NCBI GenBank assembly: GCA_039654915.1
Contig: CM077593.1
Span: 60,704,501-60,768,500 of the forward strand
From: Aquilaria yunnanensis
Lineage: Eukaryota; Streptophyta; Magnoliopsida; Malvales; Thymelaeaceae
Reading direction: 5' to 3'
DNA: 64,000 bases
Made by a program: the position numbers and the translations under genes. The notes under the pieces are model-generated. The model saw only the letters and a list, made by a program, of their open reading frames with translations. It did not search any database and was not told where the DNA came from. Below, in pieces: positions 33,785-46,523 of the stretch (positions are counted from its first letter, which is position 1; every line of letters begins with the position of its first letter).

Positions 33785-36025
33785 TAAAGGAGTGTGGTAT
33801 AGTATCACAATTCACTCAACCTAGTACACCTTAATGGAGTGGTGTATCTGAAAGGAGAAATCAAACTCTGTTAGACATGGTTCGATCTATGATGAGTCAA
33901 GCTGACCGTCCAAAGTCCTTTTGGGGACATGCTCTAGAGACAGCCACTTTTACACTAAACCGAGTTCCATCTAAATTGGTTCAAAAGACACCATATAGGA
34001 TATGGAGTGGGAGGCATCCCAGTTTGTGTTTTGTTAAGATTTGGTGCTATGGCGCTTATGTGAAACATTAATCATTTGACAAGCTAGGGCGTAAATCTCA
34101 TAAATGCCTCTTTGTTGGGTATCCTAAAGAAACAAAGGGTTACTATTTCTACAATCCTTTTAAGAAAAAGGTGTTTGTTGCTCGAATTGGTGTCTTTCTA
34201 TAGAAAGAGTTTATCTCTACAGGAACCAGTGGGAGGAAAGTAGAACTTGAAGAAATTCAAGAACAACAAAGGGACGTCAAACCTGAAATGGAACCTAAAC
34301 AGACACCATAAAATGTTGTGGTTCAGGAGTTTGTTCCTGTTGCACAGAGCCCACGTAGGTCTGGTAGAATTTGTCATGAGCCTGAGAGATATGGATTTTG
34401 TATGACTTACATTGGCGATGTGATGCTCATGGATCAGGATGAGCCCATAACCTACCAACAAGCTATGTAGGGGCCTAACTCTGAGAAATGGCTAGAGGCC
34501 ATGAAGTTCGAGATGATATCGATGTATGAAAACCAAGCATGGACTTTGGTTGATCCACCTGAAGGGGTCAAACCTATAGGGTGAAAATGAGTTTTTAAGA
34601 AGAAAACTGACATGGATGGTAATATGATTACCTTTAAAGGGTGATTGGTTGCAAAAGGTTTCAAAAAAATTCATCGTATTGACTATGATGAAACTTTTTC
34701 ACCATTTGCCATGCTTAAATCCATATGAATTTTATTGGCTATTGTTGCACACTATGATTATGAGATATGGAAAATGGATGTGAAAACTGCTTTCCTTAGT
34801 GGAAAGTTACTTGAGGGTGTGTACATGACACAGCTTGATGGTTTTGTCACTCCTGAGAATGCCAAACAAGTGTGCAAGTTGCAAAAATCCATTTATGGAC
34901 TAAACCAAGCTTCTCGGAGTTGGAATCTTCATTTTGATGAAGCAAACAAAGAATTTGGTTTTATCAAAAATGAAGATGAACCTTGTGTCTACGAGAAGGT
35001 TAATGGGAGCACTATTGTCTTCTTGGTGTTGTATGTAGATGACATACTACTCATTGGGAATGACATTCCTCTGCTGGAGTCTGTAAAGACATGGCTAAGG
35101 CAATGTTTCTCTATGAAGGACTTCGGTGAAGTAGCCTATGTGTTAGGCATCAGGATCTATAAAGATAAATCTAGAAAGCTTCTTGACCTAAGTCAAAATA
35201 CACATGTTGACAAGGTGCTAAAGAGGTTTAGCATGCAAGATTCCAAGAAAGAATTCTTTCCCATGTCACATGGTATAACTCTTTCTAAATCTTAGTGTCA
35301 AAGTACACCCAAGGAGAAAGAGCATGTTACTAAGATTCCACATGCCTCAGCAATTGGATCTATCATGTATGCCATTATATGTACTCATCCCGATGTCTCG
35401 TATGCCGTGAGCATGATGAGTAGGTACCAATTGAACCTTGGTGAGAGTCACTGAACAGTTGTTAAGAACATGCTTAAGTACTTATGAAGGACTAAGGATG
35501 CATTCTTCATCTTTGGGGGCGAAGATGAGCTCGTTGTAAGGGGTTACACTGATGCTAGCTTCCAATCCGATAAGGCTGATTTTAGGTCACAATTTGGTTA
35601 TGTGTTTTGTATTGGTGGTGGTGCTGTAAGCTGGAAAAGTTCAAAGCAAAAGATAGTAGCTGACTCTACAATAGAATCTGAGTACATTGCCGCCTCTGAT
35701 GCTACGAAGGATGCAGTTTGGATCAAGAAGTTCATCAAATAACTTGGAGTGGTTCTAAGCGTTGCCGACCCGATAGAGCTCTATTATGACAACAATGTAG
35801 TAATCACATAGGCTAAGGAACCTCGACCTCACCAGCAATCGAAACACATACTCTGACACTATCATCTCATCAAGGAGATCACTAAGAGGGGTGATGTAAG
35901 GATATGCAGAACTTCAACAGATAGCAACATTGCTGATCCATTGACATGTAGCAGAATCATGATAGCCATTCTAGGTCCATCAATATTAGATACATGGATG
36001 ATTGGCTTTAGTGCAAGTGGGAGAT
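33785..36025 (+). pseudogene. Cop1-C integrase C-part, reverse transcriptase, RNase H
   Basis: Continues the integrase cut at 9361, starting KECGIVSQF, with the Glu region GVSERRNQTLL, then RT (YVDDILLIGND near 35030) and RNase H to near 35945. At least fifteen in-frame stops are visible by eye, mostly CGA, CAG or TGG changed to TGA or TAG. Examples are about 33832, 34071, 34201, 34309, 34468, 34582, 34726, 35296 and 35485. Only 34735-35295 stays open for long. It ends at the polypurine tract GTGCAAGTGGGAGAT (36011-36025). Confidence 0.9.
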
Positions 36026-37432
36026 TGTTAGTATTGTGCCCAAAAGCCAATCATGAGATGATTGTATTTTTGCACATTGAGTCGTGATATTTTATTAAGG
36101 CATTAATCCAGTAATTATGTTTGTTGTTTTGTTTCTGTGTAATACAATAAACATAATTATAACCCTAGAAAATGATATTCTTAAATGTCCCTAATCTAGT
36201 ATTATCGTGGAGTAGGTTACAGTAATACATAATGACTAGCATATGTGGAGACTAATATGAGATAAGTAGTCTACATATGGGTACAAGTTAGAGAACTTGT
36301 ATACTGGACCGACTTACCATGAGAATGCTACATGGATCCTTATATAAGTGTCATAAGTGATTCTCATAGTGATCATGGTATTTGTACTCCTTTGACCTAA
36401 GGTCATCAAGATTCCCTACATGTGAGTCTCATACTTTGATACTTCCCTTTGTTTTTCATAACTGAGTGAACTTGAAGGAGGTCATTGGGTATGCCACATA
36501 TCATGCGGATGGTTTTGTATGATCAAGATGGGATTTGTCCCTCCTATGCAATGGCAGTGATATCTTCAGGCCCCTTGATAGAGTGAGACTTAGAAACTGT
36601 ATGGCCATACTCGAATGAGTTGTATATGATATCAATATCATCAGTTTAAGGTAGTCTACTCAGTAATCAAGAAACAAAAGATTGGGCTATACGATAGTGA
36701 CACATTCCATGTCTTATGGTTAGTCTTGATATCTTGGACAAAGGGACATGTCAAATGTAGATAATTATCATAAAGGTCTAGTCGAATCACCGACTATCTT
36801 GTCACTTTGGTAGCAATGATGTGTTGCTAGACACCACTCATTGCTTATGATCATAAATGTGATTTATGATCATTTCCAATGTGGTAAAAGCCTGTTGGGT
36901 CACACATATATAGTCAATTGGATTATTTGAGTGCATGGGCTAATTTATTTGGGTTATGGTTTCATGATAATTTTGTATTAATAATTGGCCCAAAAGTTGA
37001 GCCATTATTAAGCTCAAAATTAAACCTAATTGCATTTGGGCTTTGAAACCTGTTAGTCTTGGAAGTTGATTCTCATTATAAATACATCATATAGTGAGAA
37101 ATTTGGAGCTCTTGCCCTAGCCTCCCAAAAATTCTAGCTACACTCTTCCCTTGCCATTCCTTGGAGGACGGAAGCTAGCATTGTGCGCGCAAGAGAAACA
37201 TATCTGCTAGGACGTGGTAGAAGCGTGGTGATCCCGAGAGGCTCGTGTGGATACCGTAGAGAACTTGAACACGTCAACTGTTCAGGTTTCGTGATTTGAC
37301 TCAACAGTTGGGAGAAATATCTCAACCGAAATAGGTATGAAATTTTGAACACCCGGTTTACCCCATTTCACTTGGATCCTGGAGGGTTTCGGTTATATTC
37401 CGCTGTGCTTGTTTGGCACCCAAAACCTTACA
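36026..37432 (+). repeat. Cop1-C 3' LTR
   Basis: 1407 bp, TGTTAGTATTG...AAACCTTACA, with the LTR hairpin near 36848. It is more diverged than the other copies, in agreement with greater age. Confidence 0.88.
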
Positions 37433-38670
37433 CTTCTCGGGATCACCATGCTTCGACCATGTCCCAGTAGATGCATTCCTCTTGCACCTGCAGTGCTAGC
37501 TTACGTCCTCTATGGAATGGCAAGAGAAGAGTATGGCTGTAACTTTTCAGAAGCTTTCTGATTTCGTCCATAGGGAGGATATGACAAGAGCTATGAAATT
37601 TTTACTATTTGATGTATATATAGTGATTCTCAACTTCCAAGTCTAATGGGTGTCAAAACCCTAATCCAATTAGGTTTAATTTCAAGCTTCAATAATGGCT
37701 CAACCTTTGGGCCAATTATTAATTCAAAATTACTATGAACCCAAAACCCAAACAAGCTAGCCCATGCACTCAAATAATCCAATTGGCTTGAAGTGTAAGA
37801 CCCACTAGGCTTCTACCATGTTGTCAATGATCATAAATCACATTTATGATCATAAATACTTAGCGGTGTCTTGCAACACATCATTGCTAACTAAGTAACA
37901 AGATAGTTGGTGATTCAACTAAACTTCTATGATAATTATCCGTATATGCCATTGTCCCTTTGTCCAAGATATCAAGAGCAAGCACGAGACATGGAATCTG
38001 TCACTCTCACATAGCCCAATCTATGGTTTCTCGATTACCGAGTAGACTAACTTAAACTGATGACAATGATATCACATATAAACTCATCTGACCCTGCCCA
38101 TGCATTTTCTTAGTGTCACTCTATCAAGGGGCCTAAAGATTTCACTCCCGTTACATAGAAGGGACAAATCCCATCTTGACCATACAAAACCCTCCCCATG
38201 ATATTGACAAACCCAATGACTACCTTTATGTTCATTTAGTTATGAGCAACAGAATGAAGTATCAAAGTATGTGACTCTCATGTAGGGAATCTTGATGACC
38301 TTAAGTCAAAGGACTACAAATACCGTAATCACTATGAAAATCACTTATGACACCCATATAATAATCCATGTGGCATTCTTATGGTGGATAGGTTTAGTAC
38401 ACAAGTTATCAAACTTGTACCCAGATGTAGATTACATATCTCATATTAATCTCCACATATGCTAGTGTTTATGTATTATTGTAACCCGCTCCACAATAAT
38501 ACTAGACCAGGGATGTTTAAGAATACTATTATTCTAGGGTTATAAATACGTTTGATTATGTCACACAAAAACAATACAACACAATTACTGGATTAATGCC
38601 TCAATCAAATATCATGACTTAATGTGCAAAATACAATCATCTTATGATTGGCCTTTGGGCATAACACTAA
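37433..38670 (-). repeat. Cop1 LTR fragment, first 195 bp missing
   Basis: A reverse-orientation LTR entered in its middle (CTCGGGATCACCATGC) directly after the Cop1-C LTR and running to GGGCATAACACTAA. Cop1-C probably inserted into this older LTR; the missing piece should have been left of Cop1-C, where a deletion is also seen. Confidence 0.8.
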
Positions 38671-39644
38671 GACACACTTCTTCAAATTCTTGTCTAGAAT
38701 CATAGAGGTGTCATCAACGTCCACCTCCAAGCCCTCGGAAGCCCACTCACCTGATATCCCGTAAGACTCTTCTGCTAGGTGTGCTAGCCATCCCAAGTAT
38801 CGAACAGGAAATAGTACTTCTTGCTCTTGGAAGCTTATGGGTGCATGAAATAAAATGACCCATTTGACATAATGAATAGCTTGTAGAATTGAAAAAAGAT
38901 TAGAAAATGTGGCTCTAGCCTGAACATGTTGCTCATTCATAGATATGTGTTAACGTGAACATAAGAGTTTGGAGAAGCTGGTTGACTGTGATCCCATGAA
39001 ATTCACAAAAGTGCTTCACTAGTGGATGGGAGATATTGGAGCTCAACCTTCAACTAGTCATAAAGATGGTAATCTCACATTCACGGGGCTAATAGCAAAT
39101 TAGCCCCTTGTTTGACACCCAAACAGCGACCTCTGCAGGAAGAGAGTACTGTCTTCCATTTCGCTACCTTCTACATTGTTGTGCCATTAGGATGATCATC
39201 CAAAGACTCTCAATTGACCCTAGAACTGATGGTTGGCTAGGTCGTTGGTCAACTTCGGTTAAAGGAATGAATAAGGAATTAGAAAGAAAGCCCACCTAAG
39301 AAAGGAAAGGCTTCCCCAAAATTCGACCGGAAAATTAGGAACACTTAAGAGCAAAAAAGCAAGTGTGAGTGGGGAGCAAGAGCAAGTGAGAGTAGAGAGC
39401 AACCATGAGTCTCCCACTAGAGCGAAGGGGTATATACATCCTATAAACAAGTGCAATCAAGCATCACATTGAATGAAGATGTGAAAAAATGAAAATGCCC
39501 CTCTACTCACTACAGGCACATGCTATTGTCTGCAGCAATTGCTAATGACATAAAGCTGGTCACTCATAAACTGACTTCATGCATGTAGATTGAAAAGACG
39601 TAACTGACACCCTTGAGATGAAGTGACATAACATAATTCTGGCT
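38671..39644 (-). pseudogene. Second Tat element: decayed antisense gene fragment
   Basis: On the minus strand the segment around 38960-39010 reads VKHFCEFHGITVNQLLQ, matching CEFCKFHGIAVNQL of the Tat1 antisense protein. The plus strand also aligns with 31780-32000 (AGGAGTTTGGAGCAAGCTGG against AAGAGTTTGGAGAAGCTGG; TTTCGCTACC). Frames are broken, and the stretch 38671-38940 has only loose similarity. With 57601-57712 it forms the 3' end of an older, forward Tat element. Confidence 0.65.
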
Positions 39645-40728
39645 GAAATTGTTGGGTTTCGGGAGCCAAACAGCGCAGCGGAATTTAACCGAAACCCTCC
39701 AGGATCCAAGTGAAACGGGGTAAACCGGGTGTTCGAAAATTTCATACCTAATTTTCGGTTGAGATCTCTCACTCAACTATAGAGTCGAATCACAAAACCT
39801 GAACAGTTGACGTGTTCAGGCTCTCTATGTTATCCACACAAGCCTCTCGGGATCACCACGCTTCCACCACATCCCGGCAAATGCGTTTCTCTTGCGCTCG
39901 CAGTGCTAGCTTACGTCCTCCAAGGAATTGCAAGAAAAGAGTGCGGCTGTCCTTTTGGGAGGCTAGGGCAAGGAGACCTGCGAATTTCTCACTTAAAAGT
40001 TGTATTTATAGTGAGACTCAACTTCCAGGCCTAATGGATTTCAAAGCCCTAATCCAATTAGGATTTAATTTCGGGCTTAATAATGGCTCAACTCCTTGGC
40101 CCATTATTAATACGAAATTAAAGTGAAACCATAACCCAAATAATTAGCCCATGCACTCGAATGATCCAAATAGCTCTATGTGTGCGACCCAATAGGCTCT
40201 TGCCATGTTGGCAATGATCATAAATCACATTTATGATCATAAGCAATGAGCGGTGTCTAGCAACACATCATTGCTACCCAAATGACAAGATTGTCGGTGA
40301 ATCGACTAAACCTTTATGATCATCACCGATATATGCCATTGTCCCTTTGTCCAAGATATCAAGACTAAGCACAAGACATGGAATGTGTCACTCTCGTATA
40401 GCCCAATCTTTGGTTTCTTGATTACCGAGTAGACCAACTTAAACTGATGACATTGATATCATATATCAACTCATCGGAGCATGGCCATGCATTTTCTAAG
40501 TCTCACTCTATCAAGGGGCCCAAAGATATCACTCCCGTTACATAGGAGGGACAAATCCCATCTTGATCATACAAATCCCTCCGCATGATATGTGACTTAC
40601 CCAATGACCTCCTTCAAGTTCACTCAGTTACGAGCAACAAAGGAAAGTATCAAAGTATGTGACTCACATGAGAATCACTTATGACACTCATATAACGATC
40701 CATGAAGTGTTCTCATGGTCGGTCGGTC

Positions 40729-42145
40729 TGTTAGTGTTGTGCCCAAAAAAGCCAATCATGAGATGATTGTATTTTTGCACATTGAGTCATGATGTTTTAT
40801 TGAGGCATTAATCCAGCAATTTTGTTTGTTGTTTTGTTTCTACGTAACGTAATAAACATAATTGTAACCCTAGAATAATGATATTCTTAAACGTCCCTAG
40901 TCTAGTATTATTGTGGAGCGGGTTGCAATAATACATAATGACTAGCATATGTGGAGACTAATATGAGATATGTAGTCTACATATGGGTACAAGTTGGAGA
41001 ACTTGTGTACTGGACCGACCCACCACGAGAACACTTCATGGATCGTTATATAAGTGTCATAAGTGATTCTCATAGTGATCATGGTATATGTAGTCCTTCG
41101 ACCTAACATCAGCAAGGTTCCCTACATGTGAGTCACATACTTTGATACTTTCCTTTGTTGCTCGTAACTGAGTGAACTTGAAGAAGGTCATTGGGTATGT
41201 CACAAATCATGCGGAGGGATTTGTATGATCAAGATGGGATTTGTCCCTCCTATGTAACGGGAGTGATATCTTTGGGCCCCTTGATAGAGTGAGACTTAGA
41301 AAATGCATGGCCATGCTCCGATGAGTTGATATATGATATCAATGTCATCAGTTTAAGTTGGTCTACTCGGTAATCAAGAAACCAAAGATTGGGCTATACG
41401 AGAGTGACACATTCCATGTCTCGTGCTTAGTCTTGATATCTTGGACAAAGGGACAATGGCATATATCGGTGATGATCAGAAAGGTTTAGTCGATTCACCG
41501 ACATTCTTGTCACTTGGGTAGCAATGATGTGTTGCTAGACACCCCTCATTGCTTATGATCATAAATGTGATTTATGATCATTGCCAACATGGCAAGAGCC
41601 TATTGGGTCGCACACATAGAGCTATTTGGATCATTAGAGTGCATGGGCTAATTATTTGGGTTATGGTTTCACTTTAATTTCGTATTAATAATGGGCCAAG
41701 GAGTTGAGCCATTATTAAGCCCGAAATTAAATCCTAATTGGATTAGGGCTTTGAAACCCATTAGGCCTGGAAGTTGAGTCTCACTGTACATACAACTTTT
41801 AAGTGAGAAATTTGCAGGTCTCCTTGCCCTAGCCTCCCAAAAGGACAGCCGCACTCTTCTCTTGCAATTCCTTGGAGGACACAAGCTAGCACTGCGAGCG
41901 CAAGAGAAACGCATCTGCCAGGACGTGGTGGAAGCGTGGTGATCCCGAAACGCTCGTGTGGATACCATAGAGAGCCTGAACACGTCAATTGTTCAGGTTT
42001 TGTGATTCGACTCTACAGTTGAGTGAGAGATCTCAACCGACAATTAGGTATGAAATTTTCGAACACCCGGTTTACCCCGTTGCACTTGGATCCTGGAGGG
42101 TTTCGGTTAAATTCCGCAGCGCTGTTTGGCTCCCGAAACCCAACA
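40729..42145 (+). repeat. Cop1-A 5' LTR
   Basis: 1417 bp, TGTTAGTGTTG...CCCAACA. The TATA position reads TGTACATAC at about 41787 instead of TATAAATAC, so the promoter is probably weakened. Confidence 0.93.
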
Positions 42146-43595
42146 AGGCTATAAGAGCTACTGGTGAAACCCTAAATCGGGATTGAGTGTTGAATCGCAT
42201 GATGCTATGTCTTTGATTGGTTTTCGGCCATGATTAATTAGATTGATTCATGATGCATGAAACCGGAATTCGTAATGAATATATGAGATATATGAAGAAA
42301 CGACACAAATTGGTTAATAAGATTAACCCGAAATTGATAGGTATGAGATACCTATATGGATTAGGATTCTTGCAATAGTTGCAAAAACCCTAGGTTTGTT
42401 CGGATTCGGCCTGTTCGGGCACCGAAAGTAAGGTATTTTTGGTGGCTCGAATGGAGGAGTCTTGGGTGCCTACTTTCTCGAAATAGAAAATCTCAGAACC
42501 ACCGCTCGCTGACCGGCCAGTGGGACCGCCGTATGCGAAGCGCCACATAAATAAAAACTGGTTAATCAACACGCGAAAATTGGCATGCATCTTTGTTGAA
42601 TGAGATTTGACATGATATGTTGATTGGTGTTTGAAGCATGGTTCATGGTTATAGCCCTTGATTGGTTGTACTTGTAGATACGGCCTGCGAGTCATGCCTT
42701 TTCTTATCACTCTCATTGTACATTCTCTTCTCACCTTACTCCCCTCGAATGTAACTCGAGGTTTCTATTATTGATGTAATGGTGCATTATGGGCTCATCC
42801 AAGGTGGTATGTCCAAGGATCATGCAAGGAGGTATGTCCAAGGAGGTGACAACAAAAGGGCACCAAGAAAGGAAGAGAAGGAGCTTGTGAAGACTCTTTT
42901 CTTTTCTTAGGCTTTTATGATATTCTCATTGGCTTGAGAATATCGCATAGTTTGGGCTATAACCATGTCACGTTTATTTCTTGTAAGCATGAGATGCATG
43001 TTTTATATTTGTATGTGATGCATGTATAAAACAACCGGAGATAACAAATTGGTGAGATCAAAAGATAAAATCCCTCAAACAAATATTAAGTCATTAAATG
43101 TGATGCCTTCCAAATGTTGGCACTCGTCAAGACTTTGATCAACATTAGATGGGTTTGCCAAAGCAAAGCACCTATGTTCATCTTGGTAAGGCGCGATGGG
43201 ATAATAGTGATATCGAAACTGCTAACTTTGGGTTCGACTTAACTAAGTCACCCTAATAGGATTAGGGACTTAGAGGCATAGAGTTGGGCTTAAGTTCATG
43301 AGATGAGCTTGGACAAGTGTTGTTCACCCAACTATCCAAGAGTTGCATAAGATGCAATTGGCAATGAGTTGCCTACCTAAATAGCTGTAACTTGAGAGAA
43401 AAGCCAAAGCTGACTCAGGTTGTGGTCAAATATGGATCTTGGCCCACTAGAATACCTTAGCGCCGAGGTGTTCCGAAATAATATCGAGGGTTATTATTTT
43501 GGGGAAAATAGTGGGAGTATCGTTTAATAAAAGTCTTTCTTAAATGAATTAAAATACATGACTCTTACACTGCATATTTACTGTTGTAGATTACC
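42146..43595 (+). other. Cop1-A primer site and leader, both damaged
   Basis: The primer site reads AGGCTATAAGAGC in place of GTGGTATCAGAGC. The leader lacks about 100 bp of the GC-rich block present in Cop1-B (junction near 42495) and keeps only the second palindrome (42505-42524). No gene is seen here. Confidence 0.85.
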
Positions 43596-45094
43596 ATGGC
43601 ACAAAACACATCGACACTTTCGTTGCGATCGATCCTTGAGAAGGAAAAACTGAATGGGACCAACTTTCTCAAATGGTACCGAAACTTAAGGATAGTCCTC
43701 AAACAAGAGAGAATGGCTTATGTCCTAGAGCAGCCCATTCCGAATGAGCCTGTTGCCACTGCTCCAAGAGCTGAAAGGGATGCTCACAAGACGCATTCTG
43801 ATGATGCTTTGGATGTTGCATGCCTCATGCTTATTACCATGGAATCTGAGCTTCAGAAGCAACTTGAGAACCTGCGGGCGTTCGATATGATCGAACATCT
43901 CAAAATGCTTTTCCAAGAGCAAGCTAGGCATGAGAGGTTTGAGACCTCTAAGGCATTGTTTCAGTGCAAGATGTCTGAGGGAAGTCCCGTGGGTCCTCAT
44001 GTGCTCAAGATGATTGGGTACATTGAGAATCTTGAGAATTTGGGATTTGCTCTTCAGAAAGAGTTGGCTATCGATGTAGTCTTGCAATCGTTGCCTGAAA
44101 GCTACAGTCAGTTCGTCATGAACTATAACATGAACGACCTTGACAAGTCCCTTCCTGAATTGCTCAACATGTTGAGAACTGCTGAGCAAAACCTTAAGAA
44201 GGCTAAGCCCATTTTGATGGTTCAAAAGGGCAAGGGAAAAGGAAAAGCCAACAAGAAGAAGGATAAAGCTAATGGAAAGTCCAATGCTATTTCTTCTTCA
44301 GCTGCACTGAAACCAAAGGGTGGTGTGGCAAAGGAAGGGGAGGGCTTCCATTGTAAGCAACCTGGACACTGGAAGTGCAACTGCAAGCTCTATCTTGAAG
44401 AACTTGCTAAGGAAAAAGGAAGTAAGACTTCCATTTCAGGTATTCTTGTTATAAAGGCTAACTTTTCTACTTCCTCATCTTGGGTATTGGATACTGGATG
44501 TGGATCTCACATTTGTGCAAATGTGCAGGATCTAAGTAGAAGTAGAAGATTGGCCCGAGGTGAAGTGGACCTACGTGTTGGAAATGGAGCAAGGGTTGCT
44601 GCCCTAGCCGTAGGGACTTATGTTCTCACTTTACCTAGTGGATTAGTTTTAGAATTAGACAACTGCTACTTTGTGCCTACTATTAGTAGAAATTTGATTT
44701 CTGTTTCTTGTTTGGACAAGAAAGGTTTTTCATTTATAATAAAGGACAAATGTTGTTCTATTTATTTGAATGAAATCTTTTATGGTAATGCTCAACTTAG
44801 TATTGGGTTGTATGTTCTAGACCTCGAAGATCCAATCTATAATGTGAATACCAAGAAGGTCAAATTAAATGATACAAACCCGACCTATCTCTGGCATTGT
44901 CGCTTGGGCCATATAAATGAGACCCGCATATCCAAGCTCCATAAGGATGGACTCTTGGACTCATTTGATTTTGAATCGTATGAGACATGTGAGTCATGTT
45001 TGTTGGGCAAGATGACCAAAGCCCCATTCACAGGGCAAAGTGAAAGGGCTAATGACTTACTAGGACTCATACATAGTGATGTATGTGGCCCTAT
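43596..45094 (+). pseudogene. Cop1-A gag, protease, integrase N-part
   Basis: ATG at 43596, open to the Cop1-B insertion. It has copia gag, zinc knuckle, protease (VLDTGCGSHIC) and the integrase zinc domain up to DVCGP. The first zinc-knuckle Cys is Gly (GEGFHC at about 44341), breaking the CX2CX4HX4C metal site. The frame runs on into the inserted LTR to a stop at 45131, which is not natural. Confidence 0.92.
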
Positions 45095-45919
45095 TGTTAG
45101 TATTGTGCCCAAAAAGCCAATCATGAGATGATTGTATTTTTGCACATTGAGTCATGATATTTTATTGAGGCATTAATCCAGCAATTATGTTTTTTGTTTT
45201 GTTTCTGCATAACGTAATAAACATAATTGTAACCCTAGAATAATGATATTCTTAAACTTCCCTAGTATAGTATTATTGTGGAGCGGGTTGCAATAATACA
45301 TAATGACTAGCATATGTGGAGACTAATATGAGATATGTAGTCTACATATGGGTACAAGTTGGAGAACTTGTGTACTGGACCGACCCACCATGAGAACACT
45401 TCATGGATCGTTATATGAGTATCATAAGTGATTCTCATAGTGATCATGGTATATGTAGTCCTTCGACCTAAGATCATCAAGGTTCCCTACATGTGAGTCA
45501 CATACTTTGATACTTTCCTTTGTTGCTCGTAACTGAGTGAACTTGAAGGAGGTCATTGGGTATGTCACATATCATGCGGAGGGATTTGTATGATCAAGAT
45601 GGGATTTGTCCCTCCTATGTAACGGGAGTGATATCTTTGGGCCCTTTGATAGAGTGAGACTTAGAAAATGCATGGCCATGCTCCGATGAGTTGATATATG
45701 ATATCAATGTCATCAGTTTAAGTTAGTCTACTCGGTAATTAAGAAACCAAAGATTGGGCTATACGAGAGTGACACATTCCATGTCTTGTGCTTAGTCTTG
45801 ATATCTTGGACAAAGGGACAATGGCATATATCGGTGATGATCATAAAGGTTTAGTCGATTCACCGACAATCTTGTCACTTGGGTAGCAATGATGTGTTGC
45901 TAGACACCGCTCATTGCTT

Positions 45920-45946
45920 ATGATCATAAATGTGATTTATGATCAT
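45920..45946. promoter_or_regulatory. Conserved LTR hairpin
   Basis: A perfect inverted repeat with 12-nt arms (ATGATCATAAAT) and a 3-nt loop GTG. It is found at the same LTR position in all Cop1 copies that include this segment, with at most one change. It lies about 200 bp upstream of the TATA box, so it is U3 sequence and more likely a protein-binding site than an RNA fold. That role is inferred. Confidence 0.6.
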
Positions 45947-46149
45947 TGCCAACATGGCAAGAGCCTATTGGGTCGCACACGTAGAGCTATTTGGATCATT
46001 AGAGTGCATGGGCTAATTATTTGGGTTATGGTTTCACTTTAATTTCGTATTAATAATGGGCCAAGGAGTTGAGCCATTATTAAGCCCGAAATTAAATCCT
46101 AATTGGATTAGGGCTTTGAAACCCATTAGGCCTGGAAGTTGAGTCTCAC

Positions 46150-46157
46150 TATAAATA
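46150..46157 (+). promoter_or_regulatory. Cop1-B LTR TATA box
   Basis: TATAAATA in the U3/R region of the 5' LTR. The 3' LTR has CTAAATAC at this place (about 53057), a single change that would not affect transcription from the 5' LTR. Confidence 0.7.
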
Positions 46158-46511
46158 CAACTTTTAAGTGAGAAATTCGGAGGTCTCCTTGCCCTAGCCT
46201 CCCAAAAGGACAGCCACACTCTTCTCTTGCAATTCCATGGAGGACGCAAGCTAGCACTGCGAGCACAAGAGAAACGCATCTGCCGGGACGTGGTGGAAGC
46301 GTGGTGATCCTGAGAGGCTCATGTGGATACCATAGAGAGCCTGAACACGTCAACTGTTCAGGTTTTGTGATTCGACTCTACAGTTGAGTGAGAGATCTCA
46401 ACCGAAAATTAGGTATGAAATTTTCGAACACCCGGTTTACCCCGTTTCACTTGGATCCTGAAGGGTTTCGGTTAAATTCCACTGCGCTGTTTGGCTCCCG
46501 AAACCCAACAG

Positions 46512-46523
46512 TGGTATCAGAGC
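46512..46523 (+). other. Primer binding site, Cop1-B
   Basis: TGGTATCAGAGC, one base after the LTR. It is the standard plant copia site complementary to initiator methionine tRNA. Confidence 0.95.

Larger units (their letters stand above)
5124..37432 (+). mobile_element. Cop1-C, old copia element split by a Tat1 gypsy
   Basis: The parts are a truncated 5' LTR (5124-6156), primer site (6158), leader, gag-protease-integrase (7688-9361), an inserted Tat1 gypsy (9362-33779), the rest of pol (33785-36025) and a 3' LTR (36026-37432). The two pol halves join at the same point of the integrase, at a 5-bp duplication CTATT/CTATC. Many stops and frameshifts make it the most decayed Cop1 copy here. Its own target duplication cannot be read because the left end is lost. 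Confidence 0.88.
45095..46510 (+). repeat. Cop1-B 5' LTR
   Basis: 1416 bp, TGTTAGTATTG...CCCAACA. It carries the conserved hairpin (45920-45946) and TATA box (46150-46157). It shares private differences with the 3' LTR, for example GGGCCCTTTGATAG. Confidence 0.95.

Noticed and set aside
46034..46353. Open frames of 75-104 codons antisense to each Cop1 LTR (also at 21703, 39807, 41669, 53033, 56829)
   Set aside because: They recur only because the LTR recurs. The frame is broken or shortened in several copies, no domain is seen, and the sequence is the promoter/leader part of the LTR.
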